Below, in pieces: positions 34,616 to 41,960 of a DNA stretch of 64,000 bases (positions are counted from its first letter, which is position 1; the number at the start of each line of letters is the position of its first letter). The translations under genes were made by a program, and so were the position numbers. The notes under the pieces were generated by a model. That model had not been told where the DNA came from. It worked only from the letters and a program-made list of their open reading frames with translations, and did no database searches. Source of the DNA: RGIG8745 sp045576655 (GTDB lineage: Bacteria > Bacteroidota > Bacteroidia > Bacteroidales > Bacteroidaceae); assembly GCA_045576655.1 (NCBI GenBank), contig JAZNGW010000029.1, positions 43,269 to 107,268 of the forward strand, written 5' to 3'.

Positions 34616-36948
34616 GCTTTGCTCTTCTTTTTCTTTGGTTTGGACTCCTGCGCATTGATTATGTCCATACACTGCTCGATGGTGAGCGCCTTAGGGTCGG
34701 CTACGGTCTTAGGGAGCCGGTAGTTTGCGCCTTTGTAGCAGATGTATGCTCCGTAGCGTCCGTTGAGCACCTCAAGTTCCGGTTCTTCGTCGAATGTCTT
34801 GATGTGTTTCTGCTGCTCTGCGTTGTTTTTCTCCTGAATGAGGGCTACGGCCTGTTGCATGTCGATGCTGAACGGGTCGATGCTCTTTGGTATGGATACG
34901 TACTTGCCGTTGTGCAGAACGTAAGGGCCGAATCGGCCTGTGCCTACGGTGATGGTTGTGCCTTCGTACTCTCCGAGGACGAATGGGAGTTTGAACAGGG
35001 CAAGGGCTTCTTCGAGGGTGATGGACGTGATGCTTTGTCCTTTTTTGAGTTGTGCGAATTTTGGTTTTTCGCTTTCGTTAGGGGTTCCAATCTGCACCAT
35101 TGGTCCGAAACGGCCGATTTTGACCGATACGGTGCGTCCTGTAGCGGGGTCGATGCCGAGTTTGCGTTCTCCCACCTTGCTTTCCGTTCTGTCGTTGAGG
35201 GTCTTCTCGATCATCGGTTCGAATTTCCCGTAGAAGTCTTTGAGCACTCCCTGCCATTGCTTGTCGCCTTCGGCTATTTCGTCGAACTCTTTCTCCACTT
35301 TGGCTGTGAAGTTGTAGTCGAGAATTTCAGGGAAGTACTGGCAGAGGAAGTCGGTCACGACTACGCCGATGTCGGTAGGCAGAAGTTTGCCTTTCTCGTT
35401 GCCTGCCATTTCCTTTTTCTCCTTGGCGGTGATTTTTCCTGTCTTTGCCGATAGGGCGAGGGTGCTGTATTTGCGTTCAACGCCGGCTTTGTCGCCTCGT
35501 TCCACGTATTCGCGCTGCTGTATGGTCGAGATTGTCGGTGCGTAGGTTGAAGGGCGGCCTATGCCTAACTCTTCGAGCTTGCGCACGAGCGATGCTTCGT
35601 TGTATCTTGCCGGTTGCTGTGTGTAGCGTTCCGTTGCGGTGATTTCCGTGTAGCTGAGCTGCTGGCCTACGCTTACAGGCGGTATGAGCGTGTCGTCAAC
35701 CTCCTGTTCTGCCGGCTCGTCATCGAACGATTCGCGGTAAACCTTGAGGAATCCGTCGAACACGACGATTTCGCCGCTTGCCACAAATTCGTGTTCTTGT
35801 CCGCTGATGTTGATGCGTATGATGGTCTTCTCGGTTTCGGCGTCGGCCATCTGTGATGCTATGGTGCGTTTCCAGATGAGTTCGTACAGGCGTTTCTCCT
35901 GTGGTGTGCCGTCAATCTCATGCTCGCTGATGTAGGTAGGTCGGATGGCTTCGTGGGCTTCCTGCGCGCCTTTTGACTTTGTGCTGAACTGGCGTGTCTT
36001 GGCGTAGCGCTCTCCGAGGTGCTTGATGATTTCCTCGCGACTGGTGTTGAGGCAGAGCGACGAGAGGTTTACCGAGTCGGTACGCATGTATGTGATGCGT
36101 CCTGATTCGTAGAGGCGCTGGGCCACCATCATGGTCTGCGCCACTGTGAAACCGAGTTTTCTTGCGGCCTCCTGCTGCAGTGTTGATGTGGTGAATGGTG
36201 CTGCCGGCGACTTCTTCATCGGTTTCTTCGTGATTTCGCTGATGCTGAAAGTCTGTCCCTTGCAGTTCTCCAGGAAGTCCTGAGCCTCCTCCTTGGTCTT
36301 GAACCTTGTGTTGAGGTCGGCCTTGATGGTGGCAGGAGTTCCGTCAGCTGCAGGAATGCTGAACACTGCACACACTCTGTAGCTGGATTCGGCGCTGAAC
36401 TTTTCGATTTCGCGCTCGCGCTCCACGATGAGCCTTACTGCCACTGACTGCACGCGTCCTGCAGAAAGCGATGGTTTCAGTTTCTTCCAAAGCACGGGCG
36501 AGAGCTTGAATCCTACGATGCGGTCGAGCACACGGCGTGCCTGCTGTGCGTTGACGAGGTTGAGGTCGATTGTGCGCGGTTGCTTGATGGCCTCCAGTAT
36601 GGCGCTCTTGGTGATTTCGTGAAACACGATTCGCTTCGCCACATTTATGTCAAGCCCGAGCACCTGTGCCAGGTGCCAGGAGATGGCTTCTCCCTCGCGG
36701 TCCTCATCGGATGCCAACCATACGGTTTCAGCCGACTTAGCCGCTGCCTTGAGCGATTTCACGAGTTCCTTCTTGTCTTCAGGAATCTCGTATTTCGGTT
36801 CGAAGTCGTTGAGGTCGATGCCGAAAGCCTTCTTGTTGAGGTCGCGGATGTGACCGTAGCTTGACATCACTTTATATTCTTTGCCGAGAAACTTCTCCAG
36901 TGTTTTTGCCTTTGCAGGCGACTCTACTATAACTAAATTTTTCTGCAT
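34612..36948 (-). CDS. topA: DNA topoisomerase I
   Basis: 778 aa type IA topoisomerase that relaxes negative supercoils. The Toprim domain opens with LVIVESPAKAKTLEKFLG and has the acidic DEDREGEAISWHL; the active-site Tyr is in SGRITYMRTDSVNLSS. The C-terminal part (about 590-778) has repeated topo C-terminal motifs (GRFGPMVQIG, GRFGPYVLHNGKYV, GRYGAYICYKG) instead of Cys4 zinc ribbons, as in other Bacteroidetes. The tail is Lys-rich (SKPKKKKSKA). It overlaps aroK by 4 bp. Confidence 0.98.
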   Translation of the reverse strand: MQKNLVIVESPAKAKTLEKFLGKEYKVMSSYGHIRDLNKKAFGIDLNDFEPKYEIPEDKKELVKSLKAAAKSAETVWLASDEDREGEAISWHLAQVLGLDINVAKRIVFHEITKSAILEAIKQPRTIDLNLVNAQQARRVLDRIVGFKLSPVLWKKLKPSLSAGRVQSVAVRLIVEREREIEKFSAESSYRVCAVFSIPAADGTPATIKADLNTRFKTKEEAQDFLENCKGQTFSISEITKKPMKKSPAAPFTTSTLQQEAARKLGFTVAQTMMVAQRLYESGRITYMRTDSVNLSSLCLNTSREEIIKHLGERYAKTRQFSTKSKGAQEAHEAIRPTYISEHEIDGTPQEKRLYELIWKRTIASQMADAETEKTIIRINISGQEHEFVASGEIVVFDGFLKVYRESFDDEPAEQEVDDTLIPPVSVGQQLSYTEITATERYTQQPARYNEASLVRKLEELGIGRPSTYAPTISTIQQREYVERGDKAGVERKYSTLALSAKTGKITAKEKKEMAGNEKGKLLPTDIGVVVTDFLCQYFPEILDYNFTAKVEKEFDEIAEGDKQWQGVLKDFYGKFEPMIEKTLNDRTESKVGERKLGIDPATGRTVSVKIGRFGPMVQIGTPNESEKPKFAQLKKGQSITSITLEEALALFKLPFVLGEYEGTTITVGTGRFGPYVLHNGKYVSIPKSIDPFSIDMQQAVALIQEKNNAEQQKHIKTFDEEPELEVLNGRYGAYICYKGANYRLPKTVADPKALTIEQCMDIINAQESKPKKKKSKA

Positions 36949-37024
36949 GATTATGTGTGTGCGGCAGGCTGCAGATTGCGGCTATAGCAACCCTGCATGC
37001 CGGCTTTTTGTTCCAATTCGGGCG

Positions 37025-37032
37025 CAAAAGTA
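37025..37032 (-). promoter_or_regulatory. -7 element of topA
   Basis: TACTTTTG on the minus strand matches TAnnTTTG and sits about 77 bp before the topA ATG. The -33 region is a T-rich run without a clean TTTG. Confidence 0.55.
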
Positions 37033-37098
37033 GAAAAAAAGCAGATAGATACACATATAATAAGGTGAGAATCTATGTTTTTTTCTGTTTTTTTAGGT

Positions 37099-37521
37099 TT
37101 AGTAACATCTTGCTTCGGCTTTTTGCCTTCTGCTCGTGAAGGTTTTTACATACTCGTGATTGAAAGCCTGATTGATGTTCACCTTGAGCAGAGGTTTTAC
37201 GTCGCGTTCAGATAGTTGTCCCGCCATTTGCTCCGCTTCTGCCTCGCTCCCTACAAATTTTTTGCGCAGGCAGAAGTCTGTGCGTATTTTTACCAGCCCG
37301 AACAGATCGATAGAGTTTCCGCTGAGCAGTTCCTCCATGATTTCGCTCTTGATTTTAGCCGTCAAGTCGTCAATGTCCTTGCGTCTGTAACCGTGTTTGT
37401 ACATGAGACGTGCCGTGAGAGCATCGCTCGAAAGCATGTTGCTCTTGGCAACTGCCGCAACCGCCCATTTCTTGCTGAAGTTCAGTTGCTTCTTGATAAA
37501 ATTAACTACTTGCATCTTCAT
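37099..37521 (-). CDS. Small basic protein, possibly HU-like DNA-binding
   Basis: 140 aa from ATG 37521 (MKMQVVNFIKKQLN); the reading frame extends upstream across the -7 element at 37562, so that part is not coding. It is rich in Lys and Arg. KSEIMEELLSGNSIDLFGLVKIRTDF resembles the middle of HU/IHF-like proteins of Bacteroidetes (a helix followed by G-x-x-hydrophobic-x-x-hydrophobic-G), and an N-terminal helical part has KSNMLSSDALTARLMYKHGY. I am not sure of the fold; it may be an unrelated small protein. It is a single-gene unit upstream of topA on the same strand. Confidence 0.6.
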   Translation of the reverse strand: MKMQVVNFIKKQLNFSKKWAVAAVAKSNMLSSDALTARLMYKHGYRRKDIDDLTAKIKSEIMEELLSGNSIDLFGLVKIRTDFCLRKKFVGSEAEAEQMAGQLSERDVKPLLKVNINQAFNHEYVKTFTSRRQKAEARCY

Positions 37522-37561
37522 AATAACAGTGTTTTTTTGATTAAAAATGTTGTTTTCGATG

Positions 37562-37596
37562 CAAAAGTAGAACGGAGGAGTGACAAACTGCGTCAC
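37562..37596 (-). promoter_or_regulatory. -7 element with overlapping inverted repeat
   Basis: TACTTTTG on the minus strand (37562-37569) is followed upstream by GTGACAAACTGCGTCAC (37580-37596), an inverted repeat with GTGAC/GTCAC arms spaced by 7 bp. It lies where the RNA polymerase -33 contact would be, so a bound regulator could block or replace that contact. Confidence 0.5.
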
Positions 37597-37653
37597 ATTT
37601 GCGAGAATTTTCGTTACACCTCAGAAGGAGAAGTCTCGGAGGTCCGCTGAGAA

Positions 37654-37738
37654 CTTCAAACTTAGGTTAAGTCCGTATAAACTCAGTCTAAGTTTGTACA
37701 AACTCAGCCTAAGTATGTATAAACTTAGTCTAAGTTCG
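37654..37738. repeat. Tandem 21-bp palindromic array, AAACTTAGTCTAAGTTT family
   Basis: Three clear 21-bp units at 37676-37696, 37697-37717 and 37718-37738 and a degenerate one at 37654-37675. Each holds a version of AAACTTAGNCTAAGTTT, a palindrome around one central base. The same family recurs at 48257-48340 and 58186-58227. The adjacent 37739-37902 stretch has no gene; it includes an 18-bp direct repeat (GTTCCCGTTATAGTT at 37851 and 37869). Confidence 0.85.
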
Positions 37739-37902
37739 AAGATTTCAGCGCCCCTGTAATCGTTATCAACATGGCTCAGACGCTGTTGTTTGTAGGGTGC
37801 AGACCTATGTGTTGTCCGAAAGCGCACAATCCCTTTCCATCATCGTCTCCGTTCCCGTTATAGTTCCCGTTCCCGTTATAGTTATAGTACATGCGTGTGC
37901 GG

Positions 37903-37949
37903 AAAAAAGCAACAAGGGCAACCACCTTGCGGATGATTGCCCTTGTTGC
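37903..37949 (-). terminator. Terminator of tRNA-Asn
   Basis: GCAACAAGGGCAA (37909-37921) and its exact complement at 37937-37949 form a 13-bp perfect stem, followed on the minus strand by TTTTTT (37903-37908). It abuts the last base of the tRNA. Confidence 0.92.
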
Positions 37950-38022
37950 GCTTCAGGATGGGCTTGAACCAACGACCCCATGATTAACAGTCATGTGCTC
38001 TAACCAACTGAGCTACTGAAGC
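37949..38022 (-). tRNA. tRNA-Asn (anticodon GUU)
   Basis: Read on the minus strand it folds as a 74-nt cloverleaf: acceptor GCTTCAG/CTGAAGC, D stem GCTC/GAGC, anticodon stem CATGA/TCATG with loop CTGTTAA (anticodon GTT), and T arm GTTGG-TTCAAGC-CCATC with one U-U mismatch. The 3' CCA is not encoded. Confidence 0.96.
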
Positions 38023-38027
38023 AGGTG

Positions 38028-38089
38028 AGGTTACTGTGCGTAACCTTATTTCGAGTGCAAAGGTATGTATTTGGTTTGATATCTCCAAA
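38028..38089 (-). promoter_or_regulatory. tRNA-Asn promoter and leader hairpin
   Basis: TTTG (38086-38089), 20 bp, TACCTTTG (38058-38065) on the minus strand. The short leader then contains AGGTTAC/GTAACCT (38028-38046), a 7-bp hairpin 6 nt before the mature tRNA 5' end, possibly relevant to processing by RNase P. Confidence 0.78.
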
Positions 38090-38114
38090 TGCAAAGCTGA
38101 AAAAACTCTTCTCT

Positions 38115-39476
38115 TTAGAACGGAATGTTCACACCGAGGTTGAAAGTACCCTTGCTCGTAAGCGGGATAAACTCCTTAGTCACCTTGCCGAGAGTGTGGT
38201 CCATTGCAGCAAAGAGGCTGAAGCCCTTAGGGTGTATGCTCATGATCCATCCGAAAGCGGCTCCGTAAGTGCCGGCAGCCACGTTGACTCCCGCTGAGAA
38301 GAACTTTACAGGTGCCACATTTGCCGACAAGCGGAACTCCGTCCAAGTGTTCTCGCCCTGGAAGCGTGTAGTGTTCATGAGTCCGAACGTCAGCTTGTCG
38401 TATGCAGGCAGGGTGTATTCAGCTCCGAGGTTGATAGTTGCGCCGAGCATCTTTGTGCGTCCGCCCTTGTCACCTTCGTTGTCAAGTTCGTAGAGCGACA
38501 TGAGTTCGTCGCCGAGATTGTCTATCTGGTCTTCAAAGTCGGGGTCTGCATTTTCGTCAAAGTCAAACTTGTACTTGTCGGTTGTGACGTTTTTGTCGCC
38601 ATTGGTTGTGGCCACCATGTTGTTGCTCCAAGAGATGAAACCGAAGTCGAGCAACGCTGCACTGAAACGCCATGTGTCGTTGAGTTTGTACTCTGCTCCG
38701 AGGTCTACGGCCATACCGAATCCGTTCAGTCCGAATCCGTCAACGTCCATTCCGTTAACGTATGGTTTTCCAGAGAAATCACTTGTTTCTGTTTCGTATT
38801 CCAATCCCTTCACGCTTGCCTGGATCTCTGCATTGACAGTTGCGTCCCAATGGTCTTTGCCGAGACGAAGTTTTGCTTTGTTAAACTCTGCGTCGATGTT
38901 TGCGAGTCCGAACAAGAACTTGAGGTTGGCACCCACGCGGAGTTTGTCGTTTATCTGGCGTGAATGTCCGAGTGCGAGTTCTGCGTATGCATTGGTGTGC
39001 AGGCCAAAGTCGCTTATGTCGTAGGTCTTATTGGTGATGCCTTCCTTAGCGAACTGGAACAGCGCTTTTGGCATCATGCCGTAGAGGCTGCCTCGCATGC
39101 TCACTCCGATAGTGTTGTATCCGCCAAAGCCCTTGAATCCAACGGAGAGAATCTGGATTCGTGTGTCGAAGTTGAGTTCGTTCTCATCTTCTATATTGCC
39201 CATGAACTCGCTGGCCGAAACGTCAGGGTGCAGGAATGTTGTGGTCTTGCCGTCGATGTTATAGATGAAGTCCTGGAGGTTCATGTTTCCCACGATACCC
39301 ATGTTCATGTTGCCGATAGCAGGGATTGAGATGTAGTTCTTCTCGTTGCCAAAGGCTGGGTTGAGCTGGTGGCGGTAGGTGTAGCCTTCAGTGAAATATC
39401 CCGAATTGGTGTACTGGGCGTAGGCTCCGGTTGCTGAGAGCATCAGCGCGGCCAAGATATATTTAGTCTTTTTCAT
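38115..39476 (-). CDS. DUF5723-like outer-membrane beta-barrel protein
   Basis: 453 aa with a signal peptide (MKKTKYILAALMLSATGAYAQ). The mature protein is made of alternating amphipathic strands with aromatic ends (YTYRHQLNPAFGNEKNYISI, VGFKGFGGYNTIGVSMRGS) and closes with a terminal strand ending in Phe (FNLGVNIPF), typical of outer-membrane barrels. DUF5723/PorV-like Bacteroidetes barrels share this beginning. Function unknown. It is 44 bp after the lipoprotein gene, so the two probably form one operon and perhaps a complex. Confidence 0.78.
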   Translation of the reverse strand: MKKTKYILAALMLSATGAYAQYTNSGYFTEGYTYRHQLNPAFGNEKNYISIPAIGNMNMGIVGNMNLQDFIYNIDGKTTTFLHPDVSASEFMGNIEDENELNFDTRIQILSVGFKGFGGYNTIGVSMRGSLYGMMPKALFQFAKEGITNKTYDISDFGLHTNAYAELALGHSRQINDKLRVGANLKFLFGLANIDAEFNKAKLRLGKDHWDATVNAEIQASVKGLEYETETSDFSGKPYVNGMDVDGFGLNGFGMAVDLGAEYKLNDTWRFSAALLDFGFISWSNNMVATTNGDKNVTTDKYKFDFDENADPDFEDQIDNLGDELMSLYELDNEGDKGGRTKMLGATINLGAEYTLPAYDKLTFGLMNTTRFQGENTWTEFRLSANVAPVKFFSAGVNVAAGTYGAAFGWIMSIHPKGFSLFAAMDHTLGKVTKEFIPLTSKGTFNLGVNIPF

Positions 39477-39520
39477 GATTCTTCTGTATTATATTATAAT
39501 GTGTCCTTGAGATTCTGATA

Positions 39521-41335
39521 TTAGAGCTCGTCAATGTACTCTCCTGAAACAGTCACCTTGAAATTGTCCATTGTGATATTGTCGGCTGGCGACATTGCCT
39601 CGCCGTTGCCTGAGAGTGTGGCGTTGATTATTACGCCGTCAAGATCCCTGATCTTTCCTTTCAGGCTGATTTTGATTGGCTGCGGCTCTGATGATGCGGC
39701 AATAGTGACAGGTTCGCATTCCACATCGCTGATTTCCTCGCCTTTAACGTTGATTGGCTTGATGGTGAGGGTGATGTTTGCAGGCACTTCGGATGTTATG
39801 TCAGCGCTTACTGCGGCCTTCCTGATCTCGAGTTTCTCGAGTGTTTCGTCAAACCATCCGTCGAGTGTCTCACTGTATATCACCTTTGATGTCTCGTCAA
39901 GAGCAAGCGGAGCGAAGAACATGAACGATCCCTCCACTGGGGCAAGGTTCTGTCCGAGAGCCAGGTTTTCCACCTCCTGTACAGGAAGTCTTGGGTTGAG
40001 CACGTCAACGTAGATCTTGTCAGGCACTCCGTTGCCGCTGAGGATGTCGCCCAGTCCTTCGAACTTAACGATTTCGGCGTCAGCATATTCTTCAAGCAGT
40101 TCGTCGGCTGCCTTCTCTGTGTCGGCTGCCAGGCAGAACACGTTCCTTGCTCCGTCAATATTGATGTTGTCGGACCAAGCGCCGTTGCCCTCCACGCCAT
40201 TTTTTGTTGCTTTCAGACTGAGTGATGCCTGTGCCCAGATGCCGTACTGGCTGTTCAGCGGGTTGTTGATGCTGAGATACACCTGTGGGTTGGCAAGTTT
40301 GATGTCGGTGCCGTCCTGCGAGAGGATGTCAGGCAAGTCGTTGATGGCCACAGGATCGATCTTGAGGTTGTCGAGATCGTATTGGACTTCGCCTGTAAAG
40401 CTTGTCACGTTGACTCCGTATATTTTAGGCGTGCACACATATGAGAGTGTCTTTGGAATGTCCTGCAGTCCAGCTCCTGTATTGATGTCTTCGGCGTAGA
40501 TTGCGATTTCTCCTGAGAGCACCTTCACTGTTCCGCTGTAGGTGAATTTGCCGTTCTTGAATGTCACTTCGCTTCCGGCGTCTTCAAAGTCAATGGCATC
40601 CATGTCGGCATAGATGTGCATGTCGAAGTCGGTCACGCCAAGTGTTTCCTTTGACAAGTCGAGCACGCCGGTCTTCGGATTGTACTTGTCTGTGACGTCC
40701 TTCTCTGTATGGTTCACATCCAGGGTGAACTTACCCTTCATACCCATAGGGAGGAGCAGCTTGAAGTTGTCGAAGTACACCTTGCTCACGTATCTCTTGA
40801 TTTTAGGGTCGCCCACGTTGATGTGCATCTCGTAGTCGTGGCTGGCTGTGCCCTCAACCGAAAGGCTCTTTATGCTCACGATGGCAGGGTCGGCATCACC
40901 GCTTTCGGAGAAAGAGGTCTCGCTGTCGGTCTTGACAGGGAACACGCACACGGGTTTTGCGCTTCTTGCGCTGGCTTCGTTAGCGTAGCTGCTTGGAATC
41001 TGAATGTCGAGAGTGTTCTCAATCGGAGCAATGTATTGTGGTGTTACCTTGAGTACAGGAATCTTCACGTTGTCCGATTTGAACGTGTTGTTTTCCTTGA
41101 ATGCGTAGATTTCCTTTCCGTTGACAACCTGCTTCTGTATGCGGCTGTCGTCTTCAATGTCCAAAAGCTTGTCAAGGGTGATCGACTCCACGTTGAGCGG
41201 GATGGTGAGCTCGTTCAGGTTGAGGCCGACAGTGGTGTCGATGTCTGCAAGCTCGTAGTTGTCGTCAACGCATGATGTGCTGACTGTCGCAGCTGCAGCA
41301 AATAGCAGCGAATAAAAATGTTTGTAGTTAACCAT
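39521..41335 (-). CDS. Large lipoprotein of unknown function
   Basis: 604 aa. It has a lipoprotein signal (SLLFAAAATVSTSCVDD, Cys near residue 22). The rest is beta-rich, with repeated short blocks such as IPLNVESITLDKLLDIED and IEDINTG-like stretches, no catalytic motif and no recognised domain. It may sit at the outer membrane as a partner of the barrel protein encoded 44 bp downstream; that pairing is inferred from position. I do not assign a function. Confidence 0.7.
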   Translation of the reverse strand: MVNYKHFYSLLFAAAATVSTSCVDDNYELADIDTTVGLNLNELTIPLNVESITLDKLLDIEDDSRIQKQVVNGKEIYAFKENNTFKSDNVKIPVLKVTPQYIAPIENTLDIQIPSSYANEASARSAKPVCVFPVKTDSETSFSESGDADPAIVSIKSLSVEGTASHDYEMHINVGDPKIKRYVSKVYFDNFKLLLPMGMKGKFTLDVNHTEKDVTDKYNPKTGVLDLSKETLGVTDFDMHIYADMDAIDFEDAGSEVTFKNGKFTYSGTVKVLSGEIAIYAEDINTGAGLQDIPKTLSYVCTPKIYGVNVTSFTGEVQYDLDNLKIDPVAINDLPDILSQDGTDIKLANPQVYLSINNPLNSQYGIWAQASLSLKATKNGVEGNGAWSDNINIDGARNVFCLAADTEKAADELLEEYADAEIVKFEGLGDILSGNGVPDKIYVDVLNPRLPVQEVENLALGQNLAPVEGSFMFFAPLALDETSKVIYSETLDGWFDETLEKLEIRKAAVSADITSEVPANITLTIKPINVKGEEISDVECEPVTIAASSEPQPIKISLKGKIRDLDGVIINATLSGNGEAMSPADNITMDNFKVTVSGEYIDEL

Positions 41336-41454
41336 AAATATAATTGTTGTTTTAGTAATTGTATTTTTTTACAGAGCTGTTCCCTATACTGACACGGGCA
41401 ACGAAATTTGAGGACCAGTCTGTATTCTTTGAGTTATACACCAGTTAGATGATG

Positions 41455-41462
41455 CAAATATA
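41455..41462 (-). promoter_or_regulatory. -7 element of the lipoprotein-barrel operon
   Basis: TATATTTG on the minus strand, about 120 bp ahead of the ATG at 41335. The -33 region is T-rich without a clear TTTG. Apart from this and the hairpin at 41618-41657, I see nothing in 41336-41694. Confidence 0.5.
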
Positions 41463-41617
41463 GCATAAAAAATATAAAAAAAAGGAGAAAATGGCAAAAT
41501 AACGATGTAACGCTTAACGTTGAGAGTTGAGGATTTTGCGGGAGAGGGTCTCGTGGGTGCAGATCAGCATTTTGCTCTTAGAACAGGATGCAAATGAAAA
41601 GCATGTTTTATATACAA

Positions 41618-41657
41618 GAATGCCGGAAATGCGCCTTTTGGCACAATCCCGACATTC
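41618..41657 (-). terminator. Hairpin after the small peptide gene
   Basis: GAATG-CGG pairs with CCG-CATTC, and inside it TGCGCC/GGCACA closes a TTTT loop. It lies about 40 bp beyond the stop of the 61-aa gene. The downstream minus-strand sequence TTGTATAT is only weakly T-rich. Confidence 0.45.
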
Positions 41658-41694
41658 CTTTATGAATTTATATGATCTATTTCTCAGGAATTAC

Positions 41695-41880
41695 TTAATC
41701 CCAAAGATTACCCCATTCGTTATGGCGGTCGTTTGTAAGGACTTCGCTGTCATCAGCTTCAGCATCATTACCTTCGTCATCTTTTACTACAGGTATGAAA
41801 CTTGTTTGATTCATCAAAACAGGAGCGAGAAACAGATTCTCCATCTCAGGTTTGATATATTTCTTTTTGTTCATATTCAT
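41695..41880 (-). CDS. Short peptide with KYIKPE motif
   Basis: 61 aa from ATG 41880 (MNMNKKKYIKPEMENLFLAP), preceded by AGAAGAT; the frame upstream of it crosses a strong hairpin. The N-terminal KKKYIKPE block is common among short, poorly characterised Prevotella/Bacteroides peptides. The body is acidic (DDEGNDAEADDSE) and the end is NEWGNLWD with two Trp. There is no ordinary signal peptide. It follows the 1523-aa gene by 80 bp. It could be a peptide precursor or a small regulator; nothing in the sequence decides this. Confidence 0.6.
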   Translation of the reverse strand: MNMNKKKYIKPEMENLFLAPVLMNQTSFIPVVKDDEGNDAEADDSEVLTNDRHNEWGNLWD

Positions 41881-41905
41881 ATCTTCTGTTTTGTATTCAT
41901 TAGTA

Positions 41906-41931
41906 GTAGGGGCGGGCGTTCCCACCCCTAC
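41906..41931 (-). terminator. GTAGGGG-type hairpin between the 1523-aa gene and the peptide gene
   Basis: GTAGGGGCGGG (41906-41916) pairs with CCCACCCCTAC (41921-41931), 11 bp with one G-U pair and a 4-nt loop. No T-run. It belongs to the CCCCTAC hairpin family also present near 48553, 48845, 54610 and 63595. Confidence 0.5.
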
Positions 41932-41960
41932 GATAAACTATTAACAATAAACTATAAACG

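Noticed and set aside
37597..37827. Leu-rich 68-codon ORF (LRLSLY repeats)
   Set aside because: The peptide repeat is only the 21-bp DNA array read in frame; the arrays elsewhere do not keep a frame.
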